Of a DNA stretch of 64,000 nt, positions 1 through 10,910 are shown one piece after another (position 1 is the first letter of the stretch; each line of letters begins with the position of its first letter). The stretch is from Setomelanomma holmii (lineage: Eukaryota > Ascomycota > Dothideomycetes > Pleosporales > Phaeosphaeriaceae): NCBI GenBank assembly GCA_010015745.1, contig ML978180.1, forward strand, positions 248,001 to 312,000, written 5' to 3'. The translations under genes and the position numbers were made by a program. The notes beneath the pieces were generated by a model. It saw only the letters and a program-made list of their open reading frames with translations, had not been told where the DNA came from and made no database searches.

Positions 1-804
1 GGACCCTTTCGTGTTGGTGGGGCAGTCGGCCGGTTGATTATCCACAACTGCCTATGTCTTGGATATGATAAGCCAAGTCCACCAGCATTTGCGTTGATTT
101 GGTATTCTCTCTTGCGAATTCGGGTAACAAGCATGTGTTGAAATCATTCACCACAAGCACAACATGCGCTTAGGTAGACCGCGCAGTCGGGTATCAACCA
201 CCGGTTCACTTTGTGTATTGATACTTGCGTTTGTGGAACACCATGATCGGGTTATATGAAGTCAAATTGCATAGATGTATGGCTACCAGGTCTCCGCCAG
301 GTCCATTGTTGGTTCCAAATTCCTGCCCATCCAGATGCTGAACACCAATCACAATTCGTGCCCGGCTGTGAAGCCTATGGTACATATTCCATGATCCGTC
401 TACGCTGATGTGCCCCAGAGGTCCTGCAGGGACCTTAACAATAATGAACGAGGGTATTAATAGAAGTCGCCCCTGGCGACGTGCGATAGTACAAGATGGT
501 ATCACGCCCAAAAACAATCAAACAGCAGATCGCTTACAACGCCAATCAGTATAACCACAAAGTTTCCCAGTCTACGGCCACACGGTGTCGAAAGAAGAAG
601 ACTCTCTTCAAAGGAATTGCTGCAGGGATTGCCACTTTGCCAATCGAGACGAAAAAGCAGAAAGACTCTAGGAAACTATGAAGGAGTGACTGAGGGTGGG
701 AAGGGTTGTGGTAAAGACCGACAGATACAAAAGAAATGGCAAATGAGTGGCGTGATGTGGCAAAATAGCAATTCCCTGAGAACAATTTCGCTGTCCGAAA
801 TGTC
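1..804. other. intergenic / unassigned left edge
   Basis: I recognise no gene here. A minus-strand open frame at 206-517 codes for 103 residues without a recognisable domain. Other frames between 496 and 1019 overlap the end of the next gene and look like shadows. The stretch probably holds the 3' UTR of the minus-strand gene that ends at 805. Confidence 0.4.
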
Positions 805-3324
805 TCATTCTTGCTCGGACGTCCTGTTGTGTGAGGTCGTACTCGATCGTTTTTGGATTTCGAGCAGCTTGGCCGAGCCTGCACTGAGGTGTCGGGCGTG
901 ATTCTTTCCAAGTTCGACGCTCTTTGCACGTTGCACCATGATTGGCTCGGTGTCAGACGATGGGGAGTCTGGGGTTTGCGGATCCGTTTCGTTGGTCTTT
1001 GGTGAGGACTCTTCAACATTTGATTTGCCGTCGGTGTAGAAACTCAGCAGGCCTTCCGTAGACTTCACACGGGGCTGGCGGTGGATGATGGTAGGTTGGC
1101 GACCCGGCACAGTGTGAACGAGTTCTTCTTCTGAGGACGACGAGACTGTCTTGTCGGGTACCTCTTCTTGTTCCTCGTCTGACTCGGCTGCAGCATCCAA
1201 CGCCATCAATGTGCTGCTCGCTTTCCTGCCAATGAGGTCGCTTGATTGTCCGGGTTGAGGAGTCAATCGTCGGAAGTACTCGTCATCTGCCATGCCAAGT
1301 TCTTCATAAGATGCGTTGAATGCTTCATTCCTTTGCGCGGCGGACGATGCTACGCTGGAGTGTATCTGTGATCGATTTGAGGCCCTCTTGAGCGGCTTGC
1401 CTGACAGCCAAGATGCTTCCGAGTCGACGGAGGCCAGAGACTGGGACATTATATTCCCCACAGGCATATTTGGGCTTACTGGTGAATCTGGTCGTTGTCC
1501 TGCTGAGGAATGGAGAGATTCCACGCGTAGATCTGATGGGATCTGACTTTTGCGACGTGCGGCGATGGCACTTGTTGTAGGAACTTCAGGTGATTGTACC
1601 CGTGAATCGGGTGGTGAGATGGGGAACTCCGGGAGATCCTCTCTGAATTTTGACATGGTTCGTCTGGGCACACTGGATGGCCTGCGAATCTGAATTGGTG
1701 GGGTAGCAGGCGCGGTCCCAACCAGGTGAGCAGGAAGTGGTTGGCGAGACATGGACTCTCGCGAAGTGTTTGAGAAGGAGATCTCTGAGGGAGTGGTCCT
1801 TCCTTGATCTTGAGAATTGCGCTTGCCTCTTCGAAACAGAGACGCAAACACACCCATCCGCCTGCCTTCTGAACTGCGTCGACGAGTCGACCCACGCTTG
1901 GAAGCTGTCGTCTCGACTGTGTCAACGGGATGAAGTGAGCCGCTTCGAAACGGATCTTGCGTTTGTTCAATGGACTCAACTGGCGTATCTTGGGCTATTC
2001 TCTCGGAAATCAGCTCAGGCAGCTGCGACACGTTTGACGGGCCACGAGCGTGCGCCGGCCCAGACACACTGCCTCGCGAATAGCGAATCGCGCGAGCATC
2101 AGACACCACTGGCTCTTCCAAGGGGCTTTCCAGCGGCGTGGGCAATTGACTGGTCTCCTGTGCCTTGGGCGTCGTAGGCAAGATCTGCAGCCTCTTCGGT
2201 TGCGGTGGTGTCGAGGGCCTGACGTCCTCCATGGGCATCGATGGGCTGTCAGCAATGCCTAGTCCAACCACTCCTGTGGCCTCTTTGCGAGGAGTGGCAG
2301 GTGTGCCTCCAACCTCGGCGGGTGCATTCTGCTTCTCTGCCCGCCTTTCCAATCGCCGTCTTAGTCGTTCTTGATCATTTCTGGCCTTCTTGTCCCTGCG
2401 CCGCTTGTCGCGCTCCAGGATTTCGCGCAGCGCACCGGCGTCGAGAGTGTCGGCAAGATCGTCAATCCTGCTCGTTCTGTTCTTTGTTTTCTCGTCTCTA
2501 CTGCTGAGCGGCCGCCGCTCTCGTCGTGAGTCATTCCTCGCAGGCAAAGCGGTCGGCGACGAGCGGTCGTTCGCGTAGTACTGGGAGCCAACGGAGCATC
2601 GAATCGTCGGGCGAGGTGAGAACATGTCGAGCGCGCTCACGCGGAAGGCGCGGCGGTCGGAATTGCCCGACATGGAGGAGTGTATGGAGTCTTCGAGGGG
2701 TAGGGAGATGTTTGACATTGGTCGTTCGAAGCGATGGTTGAGTGCGCCCTTCACTTTTTTGCTGTCTCTCCGCAGCATGCCACCGGAGGAGCCGGCGGGG
2801 CGCTTTTGCGGCATGGGCAGGCTCATGGCCCGGATCTCTTCCTCGCGGATGTGGTCATGTTCTTTTCTCCTTTTGCTGGAGATGCGGCGGACCAGGGACT
2901 CGCTGGCTGGATCCCTGCGCAGCGACTGGGGTCGTTGCAGCTTCCCTCGCTCTCTCGCCGCAGCGGGCAGGCTGGAATGGGAGTGTGACTGGAAATTGTA
3001 CGGGATGCTGTGGTCCTGGGTGACTGGGCGCAGGTGCGGGCTGTGCTGCAGGCGGCGCTGGATGGGCAGGGCGGTGATGTCCTCGACGCTTGACTGCGGG
3101 AGGTAGGGCTTTTCCCTGAAGGCCGGGTGGATGTCTTCTTGCTTCTCACCGTCGCGCATGGAGTCGGTGGAGCGCGAACTGCGCCGGCGGCGGCGCTGGC
3201 TGCGTTGGCGAGTCGGGTGGGCTTTCTCTGCGACAGGCGTGTTCCGGTCTGTAACGACCGCGGGCTGGCCCTCTTTTAATTTCGCAGGCTTTCCGCTCTT
3301 CCTCCGGCCAAAGAGCCACGGCAT
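805..3324 (-). CDS. large Ser/Arg-rich disordered protein, function unknown
   Basis: Single-exon gene of 839 residues. I chose the ATG at 3324 because the protein then opens with MPWLFGRRKSGK, and the 38 residues upstream look like 5' UTR. The protein is very rich in Ser, Arg, Pro and Glu and has almost no hydrophobic core. One strongly charged stretch around residues 310-350 (ERDKRRRDKKARNDQERL) should form a helix or short coiled coil. Arg-rich patches near the N terminus and many Ser-Pro and Arg-x-x-Ser sites suggest a phosphorylated scaffold or cytoskeleton-associated protein, but that is inference. I recognise no catalytic domain. I recall proteins of similar composition across Pezizomycotina, but cannot name a characterised family. 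Confidence 0.75.
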   Translation of the reverse strand: MPWLFGRRKSGKPAKLKEGQPAVVTDRNTPVAEKAHPTRQRSQRRRRRSSRSTDSMRDGEKQEDIHPAFREKPYLPQSSVEDITALPIQRRLQHSPHLRPVTQDHSIPYNFQSHSHSSLPAAARERGKLQRPQSLRRDPASESLVRRISSKRRKEHDHIREEEIRAMSLPMPQKRPAGSSGGMLRRDSKKVKGALNHRFERPMSNISLPLEDSIHSSMSGNSDRRAFRVSALDMFSPRPTIRCSVGSQYYANDRSSPTALPARNDSRRERRPLSSRDEKTKNRTSRIDDLADTLDAGALREILERDKRRRDKKARNDQERLRRRLERRAEKQNAPAEVGGTPATPRKEATGVVGLGIADSPSMPMEDVRPSTPPQPKRLQILPTTPKAQETSQLPTPLESPLEEPVVSDARAIRYSRGSVSGPAHARGPSNVSQLPELISERIAQDTPVESIEQTQDPFRSGSLHPVDTVETTASKRGSTRRRSSEGRRMGVFASLFRRGKRNSQDQGRTTPSEISFSNTSRESMSRQPLPAHLVGTAPATPPIQIRRPSSVPRRTMSKFREDLPEFPISPPDSRVQSPEVPTTSAIAARRKSQIPSDLRVESLHSSAGQRPDSPVSPNMPVGNIMSQSLASVDSEASWLSGKPLKRASNRSQIHSSVASSAAQRNEAFNASYEELGMADDEYFRRLTPQPGQSSDLIGRKASSTLMALDAAAESDEEQEEVPDKTVSSSSEEELVHTVPGRQPTIIHRQPRVKSTEGLLSFYTDGKSNVEESSPKTNETDPQTPDSPSSDTEPIMVQRAKSVELGKNHARHLSAGSAKLLEIQKRSSTTSHNRTSEQE

Positions 3325-6188
3325 GGCGCGTGTGTCGGGGTCGCGGGTCTGAACGTGACTACGCGAGGCGCGACGTGCGATTGTGCAGACGCCGTTGTTA
3401 TCTGCTATCTGCAGTCGAGAGGCTGCATGGTGCGGCAAGTCGGAAGTGGCACTGTGGCGAACGAGCGAGCGGACGTGCGGACGTGCAGCGACGGGGCTGG
3501 CACGTTGGAACTAAGGCGCCGGAGAGAGTGCAGCGCGGTGCTGTATGAGTCGGGAGGGAAGGGAGAGCAGCGTGCGATGACAGCCGTGAACGAGAGCCAG
3601 GCGGTGATGTAAGGGATGGGATGCTGGACGGCTGCTTGGAAGTGGCCCCGGGCGGGACCCGTCGATGTATGCTGGGACGGCTGAGGCGAGGAGGATGCGA
3701 GCCCACGACTCCAAAAATACACAGCACTCCGCAAGGCACGCTCGTTGACGTTTGTTTCGGGGAATGGCTCGCCCTCGTGTCGCATGCCCTGGACATGTAC
3801 TTTAAATGGTCCAGCGTCCTCTATGCAGCACAGGAACCGGCAGCTGGTGGCAGCGCGAGGCAGCCCAGTGTCGGCCGCCTGTTCACAACTGGACCACCAC
3901 AACGCTCATCGCCGTCGATCTCCAGCGTCGAACACACGCTATTCGCCCGCCGCACTGGGTGGCAAGCTTTGCTAAAGACCCTTGCGCTGCGCGTGCCTTC
4001 CCTGTCGTTACGACCTGCCGCTGGGCCTTAGGCCGCTGCGAGGCCGCTCACAGAAGCGCCACTGACGGACACCACTGACCAGTCATGGGGTCCACGTCTA
4101 GCCTCTGCAATTCACTGCCTGCGCGAATCACGCCCGTCAACCAGCCAGTTCGCTGCATCTGCGAATCTCCTCCAGCAGCAGTTCAATCTCTCGACCACGG
4201 TTCTGAGCCGATCGTTCTGCCAGCTCGGGCATTCCGCGCACACGCGCACCAAGGTCTGCCGAGCACTGTCGCTCGCAGCGACAGCTCACTCTCCGAGCGG
4301 AACGGTGCATTGCGGTGCTGCGGGAAGTATTGATTCAGCGGGACTGTGGAGAGCCACGTCGGTCTTGCAGCCATGACCCAACAACGGTCAGATCGCTAGC
4401 CAGGTTTATGGAAAGATTGGGCACTTCCTATCCAATGACGTCGATTGACTTCGAATCCTCCTGCATCTTCCGCAGTCCACAGAGCCCTTGCCATGGACGC
4501 TGAACACCTCATCCCACTCAGGTACCCGCGCGTGGGACATGCACGCGTGGGCGAGTGCGTGGTTCCTTGAGCCCAAACCGACACCCTTTTCTGATGAGTG
4601 AGTCCCTTGCTGATGTGCACGACCAAGGAGAAATTGGATGCCAACCACACGGCTACACACTTTTCGTGTTAGGGTTTTCCTGTAGCCCAGCCATCCACAG
4701 TCGTGCTGCAGACTAAGCGTGGCATGCTGCTGTTTCAGAAGCGACACGCTGTGTTTTATCGTGTCTTACGTCTCGCAGACCGCATGCTTGAGAACGAGAC
4801 ATTACCTTCGCAATAATGCTCAAGTCACCGGGTATATGTATTCTATTGACAGTGAAAGAGGCTGCGGTATACAGACGTTTTGAACTAGTATCACTTGATC
4901 TCGTCCATGCTCATGTCTTAATCGCAGTGTCGAAGCTGCATAATATCTTCTGACAGGCGCAGCAGAAATGTGCTGCTGACACATTTAGAAAAACTACGAC
5001 TCTTACAATCAAGTATATAGTGTCGCGAACACCTTCAGGTCAATCGTATGTGCGTTTTCGAAACGAGAATATCCCGATATGCTCCACTGAGTGTGTCTGC
5101 ACTTGCTCTACTTACATCATCGGCAACGAGTTATCTGTACTGTAAATGCCGGCATATCAGAGCCCGAAGATCGCAGTGATTTCTGACCGGAACAGCCACT
5201 ACGTAGTTCCAGACTCCCTTAGCATCCTCACCTAGGTATTGCACCCTGGTCGAGTGAAGATCGGAATGACGGGTAGGGTGGCCAGCTTCCGCGGACACTC
5301 ATTCAGAATGACGAAAAACCACAGCGAAGCAGCGCTAGAATGACTTCTGCCGGGACCCTCGAGCTCTCGTTAATTCTGTCAGGCATAATTCCTGCGTGAT
5401 GATGCGGTTGAATCCAGCTTTGTCAGAAGCATTTCGCTTTCTCCGGACGATGCAACGTTCCTGTCGCCTCTTCGCTTGCCATCTCGAATCAAGTAGCACA
5501 CCCGGTCCCAATGCAATAACACGCCGATCGAGTCGCTGGCCACCGTAGGCGCATCTAATTGGTCGCAGGACCTAAAGCAAAGAGAAAGATTGCTTTAGCA
5601 TACACCTTTCATCGGAGTGCGGACCTGATGCGGGCATTCGGAGCGAGTTTGATGCAAACCACCAATAGCCCGGAACTCTATGCGCGACCAGATGTAGTAC
5701 AACGTATGCCCATCAACCACAAGCTGAAGCGGTACCCACGTAAACTTGCACAGCGACAGCCACAACGACGCGGCCGCACTGTAGCGAGCACACAGACATG
5801 TGTAGCATCTCTTCAAAGTGCTCTCTCTCTCGATCTATTGGCTGATGAAGTTATGAGGGTTTCTGATGAGCAATTCGAGAGTTGGCAGCACCAACCGTGG
5901 GCTCGATTGCCGACGTCAGACTCAGGACAGGAGACGCGATCAAGACGTCTGAAAGGCAATATGCCGTCTCTGCGGAGGTCGGCCGTGATTCACTGTGGAT
6001 CTCGGGGCGAAAACGTGAAGGTCCTGTCTGGGTGTGAGGGTAGGGCTGAGACATAGATGCACGCTAGTACCAGAACGGGACGGTCCATAGCAACCGTGCC
6101 CTCGCGGTCAACAAACACTGCCAACAACACCACAATCACAGCACATTTCAACATACACGACCATACTGAATCGACACCAATCTACAAC
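3325..6188. other. 2.9-kb intergenic region
   Basis: This is the region between the divergent starts of the Ser/Arg-rich gene (3324) and NUF2 (6189). It contains many short overlapping frames on both strands (for example 3405-3902 minus and 5559-6056 plus). None shows a domain, a plausible splice pattern or protein-like composition. The part nearest 6189 should hold the NUF2 promoter. I see no transposon, tRNA or repeat. Confidence 0.5.
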
Positions 6189-7679
6189 ATGTCGTACAAT
6201 CCGCGTATGAGCATGGCGCCGCGCACCGCTTCGCAGAACCAGCGTGCGCCCGCTGCGAACGAGCACGATGCTTTCATGACTCTGGTATGCGCGCAGCTTC
6301 TCCCCGATGGGTGCATTGCTAACGAGTTGATAGCCCGACAACGAGATCGCTGGATGCATCACAGACATTGGAATCAAGTTCAGCGTCGCAGACCTGCAGA
6401 AGCCGAATCCACAGATCATCCAGAAGGTCTTCGAGTGGCTCGCCGAGCTGCTAATGAATACCACCCGTGAAGTCGTTGCGCCAGCTATGCGCGCTGCTGC
6501 GGAGGACATGTGTGGCGGAGAGGCGGAGCGAATTTTCACCAGCGACACGCGAGACCTGATGGGCTTCTTCGTCATCTTGAGGAAGCTTTTGCGCGAGGTA
6601 AGTAGTGTCTATTCAAGGCGCTTGCCACAGCAGTGACTTATTCGAAAAAGTGCGGCATCCATGATTTCACGTTCAACGACTTGTACAAGCCCACGCACGG
6701 TCGATTGGTCAAGATCTTCTCCTACATGATCAACTTCATCCGCTTCCGAGAATCGCAAACCGAAGTCATCGACGAGCACTTCAACAAAGCGGAGCGTACG
6801 AAGCTACGGATCGAGCAATTGTACGATGACAAGCAAGCGAAAGAACAGCAACTCGCCGATCTCGAGCGCAATCGTGCCGCCACACAAAGGCTCATGCAAG
6901 AGAAGGAGAAGCGTAACAATGAGCTCAAGAACCGGTTGCTGGAGCTGAAGAGGGGCCAAGAGGCGGTCGCAGAGAAATTGGAACGCGCGCGAGCTGAGCA
7001 GTCAAGGCTCAAGGAACTTCTGCAGCAAAAAGTGGAGAACAAGGAAAATGTGCAGCGTGAGGTGCTGAAGTTAAAGCCGTACACACAGCAGAGCCCGACG
7101 GCCTTGGAGGACTCACTGCGCGACCTGAATGATAGGTTGACCAACGACAAGACTCACATTGATACCTTGGACCGTCGCGCTCGAGCACTGCAAACCTCCA
7201 CCGACTCTTTTGGCGTTGTGGCAACCGATGTCACTTCATGTACAAGGCTTCTTACCGATGTTCAAGCCGATCTAGCCAAAGAAGAGGAAGAGCTTGCAAA
7301 GGCAGCAAGACACCGAGATGCTCTGGCCGATCGCAGCAACAACGTGCGGGACGTCGAACGTCAGGAAAGACTTCTACAAAAGCAACTGGGCAATGTCAAC
7401 GCGAGGACAGATAAGCTCAAGACAAAGGCGGACGAAGAAGCTGAGCGGGCGCGCAAACGCATGGAGGAGCTGAGAGAAACGCACGCGAAGCTGACGGAAG
7501 AGCGAGGCGAGAAGGGCCGCGAGATGGAGAGACGGCGGGTCCGCATTGAGCAGACGGAGAAAAAGATGGCGGAGCTCAAGGACAACATCGAGAACGAGGT
7601 GCATGCTGCTCATGACGAATATCTCAAGATGGAAAGCCATATCAAGCTTTACATTACAGAGATGGAGCAGAGCATATAG
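6189..7679 (+). CDS. NUF2: kinetochore protein Nuf2 (Ndc80 complex)
   Basis: Three exons: 6189-6284, 6334-6597 and 6651-7679. The spliced protein is 462 aa, the usual Nuf2 length. Nuf2 pairs with Ndc80 in the NDC80 complex, which ties kinetochores to spindle microtubules. The N-terminal calponin-homology-type head spans about residues 25-155. It includes the conserved blocks FSVADLQKPNPQ, DLMGFFVILRKLL and FSYMINFIRFRESQ. The rest is a long coiled coil rich in Lys, Glu, Arg and Leu, with no other domain. The first intron opens GTATGC and ends TAG. The second opens GTAAGT, and its best in-frame acceptor is the AG at 6649-6650, because the earlier CAGs run into a stop. The family call is secure; the second acceptor is slightly less so. 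Confidence 0.95.
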
Positions 7680-8070
7680 ATGCTCGGTGCCCTGCATTGT
7701 TGGGTTCGACATGATGCTGGCGTTCGACGTTTTCGGCCACATTTGATGAGTTGACTTTTGAAATGATACCTCTCTGTTCCTTCGACATCAGGCCACCCAG
7801 CTTACACGTGATGTAGAACAGTCCGACATGGCAAGTTCGTCCTGTCGTCAGGCTCCAGGCTACGCAACCACTCTACAGTTTGGAATTGATACCTTGCACA
7901 TCTTCAACAACGACACAGCCAATGTCTATTTGGTGTAGTACACATATTCGGCTGGTACATACTGAATCTCAACCCTCTCAAATGCTACCGCAACCGCACA
8001 TATGTATCCAACCAAACAAGTAGTCCATTTGAGAGTGTGTCCTCATAGCCCATGTTCCAAATCTGCCTTT
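7680..8070. other. convergent 3' intergenic region, NUF2/ERG2
   Basis: 391 bp between two stop codons that face each other. It must hold both 3' UTRs and polyadenylation sites. No gene is visible. Confidence 0.6.
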
Positions 8071-8864
8071 TCAAATCTTTCCAATCATAAGATTACCCAC
8101 CATCTCCCTTCCCGTGATCCACACCGTTCGCCAGAGTGTATAAAAGTCAAGCGTACTCGTGAATGCTATCATATATATCAGCCTCTCCTCGCTACTCCAA
8201 ATCCACTTCTTTATGAGCGCATTTGTATAGCTGACTTACTATCCGCAAACCCAAACGCAAGCATTCCAGGAATCCACCCCCTCGCATACTCAAGCGCAAA
8301 ACACTTTTCCTCCATTTTATACTGCTTCACTTGCCCTCTGCGCATCAGATTCACGGTACCTGGAGGGTAACGTTCGGGTTCGTATATGCCCTTCCCTACT
8401 GTTCGTCAGTCCTGCATACATACAACAACGTACGAATGTAAAGTGAAGATGCTATAATACGTACCAGGCGCATACGCCAACTCCTCCCCCACAAGGATCA
8501 TAAAGTAATCATTCGCCGTATGTCGTCCCGAATGTCCCTCCGTGCCCAGCGCAGTTCCGAAAATAACCAGATATTCTGTCAGACTTGCGTGGATAATGTA
8601 CATGGCTCCCATGGCGCCGCCAGCATTATTAAAGACCCACTCTTCGTCTAGATTGACATGCACGGGATGAGTGGTGGAAAGTGAGGAAACGATGGATGAG
8701 ACGATGGCTGCTGTGTTGTTGCCGTGGGCGCGGATGGCGGGGAGAGTGAGGTTGTGTAGTGCTTCTGGGTCGAAGACGAAGAAGATTTCCGGGGAGAAGG
8801 TTAGGTAGTAGATGGGGATGGAGAGAAGGAGGACTGGAATGCTGAGGAAGGTGAGGAGCTGCAT
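8071..8864 (-). CDS. ERG2: C-8 sterol isomerase
   Basis: Three exons in reading order: 8864-8465, about 8395-8240 and 8165-8071, giving about 216 aa. The enzyme moves the C8(9) double bond of fecosterol to C7(8) in ergosterol synthesis at the ER and is related to the sigma-1 receptor. The protein opens with a hydrophobic membrane helix (MQLLTFLSIPVLLLSIP). It then carries the family blocks HVNLDEEWVFNNAGGAMG, HSGRHTANDYFMI and, near the C terminus, LWRTVWITGREMVGN. Intron 2 (8166-8239) splits a Thr codon and restores ADTFTSTLDFY. The intron 1 acceptor is a tandem CAG/TAG (8396-8401); either choice stays in frame and changes one residue. The start is the only ATG that gives the N-terminal helix. 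The long open frame upstream of it (to 9308) is not part of the enzyme. Confidence 0.95.
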
Positions 8865-9521
8865 TGTGGTGGGTTTGTGAGTTTCGCTACATGTGAAAGC
8901 CAGTAACTGGACCTTCAAGTTGCTAAAGAGAGAGGATAGAAGGAATGAACCGCTGCCATTGCGATGCACTGTTGCGATCTTTTGATAGGGACCGTTAGCA
9001 CGAAAGAGGTTAGTCAAGCGAAGTGATCCGGGAGAAGGCTTTCCGCGCCTGGGAACCTCAGACCATATCTTCAAGAAGAGTGACCGCTGGCTAGGTGAGG
9101 CTCGGCCACTTCCCGGATTGTCCGAAAGTCCGGTACTCACCACGGATACGAATGGACCCCTCTGGCGCATTGATAAGGTCAATTTGCTGACATGGTGTTG
9201 GGACGCAAGCCGACCTGAAGACCATTGACTTGAACTTTCTGGATTTCCTCCGCTTGTGATGGGGTATATTACCGCGTCGTCAAGTGATCTGAAGACCTGA
9301 CCATCCATATGATTACATCCTCGACACCGTCCATTACCAGCTCATCACACATGCCGCCACTAAGAAATGCTTGGTCTTAGATCCATTACCGTTGGTGACC
9401 CTTTTGCCATTCCCAGAAACGCCAGATCCCCGCTGAAAATGCAAGGACGCTCATTGTAGAAGATAATATCAAAGGAGAAGAAAAGTGTCTGGTGTCAGGC
9501 GTACCGTACTAGTGTAGCATC
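8865..9521. promoter_or_regulatory. ERG2 upstream region
   Basis: 657 bp between the ERG2 start and the stop of the next minus-strand gene. It should contain the ERG2 promoter and the 3' UTR of the F-box-like gene. I cannot point to a specific binding site with confidence. Confidence 0.4.
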
Positions 9522-10910
9522 TCACCAGCCGCCGATGAAAGTGATGAAGTTGTCGACCATATTGACCCAGTCTTGACCATTTAGAGTGCCAGCCCTCCTC
9601 TTGTCCCAGAGTTCCTCAACTTTCTTCGCAAGGTATGCTCTGCCCGTCTCACCCGCCTCTTGTGTGCCATCATTGCGCATGATGCACACCTTGCCACCGA
9701 CATGCTTCTCCGAAAGGTCGATCTTGAAGCTGGCATCGCCGTCAGGTGGTGAGTACAGCTCTTGGCGGCCATTGGTTGCAACGCCTGGTGTGATTTGAAT
9801 CAACTGTCCGCCCAGCAAGACGCTCTGAGTATGCGTCCGCTTGGGCTTGAACAAGGTACCACGCACCGAAAGGTCAACGAGCCGCAGAGAGCCTGCACCG
9901 TCGCCCAGGCGGATGATCCAATGCTGGAAGCCATCGTACATCATCCTGAATTCCACCTTGACGGTCCATGTGTTGTAGCTGTAGAAGATGGCGAGAGCTT
10001 CGGAACGTACTTGTCGCGAGACGGAGGCGAGGGGGTGCTGGATCTTATCGAAGGCGGTAGCGATGCAGTACAGTAGAGGCTGCCTGAAGACAAGCTCCTC
10101 GCAATTGCGATAGATCTGATGCCTTATCTCTGGAGGGAGGGTGAGAAAGGTCGGTGCGGTGCAGCTGTCGTCGGGCTGTGCCGGGGCAACATGTTCAACG
10201 TGGATAGATTCTGGCTCGGAGATGCATTGGCTCCGCGTGTAGGCAGCCCAGTCCTGCTGCAGCGTAGACCTGGTCTCGGCATGCGAACAATCAACGCTGT
10301 GGTTCCGCGAATGTGAAGGCGAGAGGGCGAGGTCTTCCATGCAGTCGTCATCTGAGCGTACCCGGCCAGACAGTTGCAACTTCTGCAGACTCGCGGCATC
10401 AGGCAAGTCCCACACATGTGGCGGCTGCGAGCACTCGGGCGTAGTGGGCATCGACGTAGCCTGGCTTGCAAAGACCAAATCCTCCTCTTCGCGCTCGAGG
10501 CTGTCGCGGAACACGTCCGTGACATCCGAGTCGGTGTCGGTATCGCCATCGGTGTCCACGTCCTCGCTGTGGCCCAGGCGGTATCTCGCAATCTTGGGTG
10601 GCAGCTCGTGTGACGGCGAGTTGGGCGAAGGCAGCTGTGTCGCGGACCGCTTGCTCGAAGTGCGCACAACGGTGCCCGCCTGAGCCATCTTCCGCCCTCG
10701 CACGGGTTCCGCCCCGCCGTCGTCTCCTGTGGTGGTGTTGAACCTGCTAGCCTCCGCTCCGCTCTCGCAGAAGCCACAGCTGGTCGAGGGCACGCTGGTG
10801 TCGAGGGCATGCAATTTGGGGGAGCGGGCGCTGGCGCTCTCGGCCTTCATGGCCTCAGCATCGTCTGGCGGCGTCTGGCCCGTCACTGAGTATCGTCGTT
10901 GCGTCACCAT
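9522..10910 (-). CDS. F-box-like domain protein with disordered N-terminal half
   Basis: Single exon. From the ATG at 10910 the protein is 462 aa. An open frame reaches 11363, but the extra residues look like translated 5' UTR. The N-terminal half is disordered, Ser/Pro/Asp-rich, and includes an acidic Asp-Thr-Asp run. At about residues 260-300 lies LTLPPEIRHQIYRNCEEL, the short amphipathic motif typical of fungal F-box/2EXR proteins. It is followed by HPLASVSRQVRSEALAIFY, also characteristic of this class. Such proteins often act as substrate adaptors of SCF ubiquitin ligases, but the 2EXR group has no proven role. No transmembrane segment is present after the chosen start. Confidence 0.75.
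   Translation of the reverse strand: MVTQRRYSVTGQTPPDDAEAMKAESASARSPKLHALDTSVPSTSCGFCESGAEASRFNTTTGDDGGAEPVRGRKMAQAGTVVRTSSKRSATQLPSPNSPSHELPPKIARYRLGHSEDVDTDGDTDTDSDVTDVFRDSLEREEEDLVFASQATSMPTTPECSQPPHVWDLPDAASLQKLQLSGRVRSDDDCMEDLALSPSHSRNHSVDCSHAETRSTLQQDWAAYTRSQCISEPESIHVEHVAPAQPDDSCTAPTFLTLPPEIRHQIYRNCEELVFRQPLLYCIATAFDKIQHPLASVSRQVRSEALAIFYSYNTWTVKVEFRMMYDGFQHWIIRLGDGAGSLRLVDLSVRGTLFKPKRTHTQSVLLGGQLIQITPGVATNGRQELYSPPDGDASFKIDLSEKHVGGKVCIMRNDGTQEAGETGRAYLAKKVEELWDKRRAGTLNGQDWVNMVDNFITFIGGW

Noticed and set aside
206..517. 103-residue minus-strand frame at the left edge
   Set aside because: No domain, no splice support, and no neighbour that would explain it; it could be chance.
5559..6056. 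165-residue plus-strand frame upstream of NUF2
   Set aside because: Lacks an ATG at its reported start, has no domain, and sits where the NUF2 promoter should be.
8865..9308. N-terminal extension of the ERG2 frame
   Set aside because: The enzyme family begins at the hydrophobic helix encoded from 8864; upstream residues look like translated leader.
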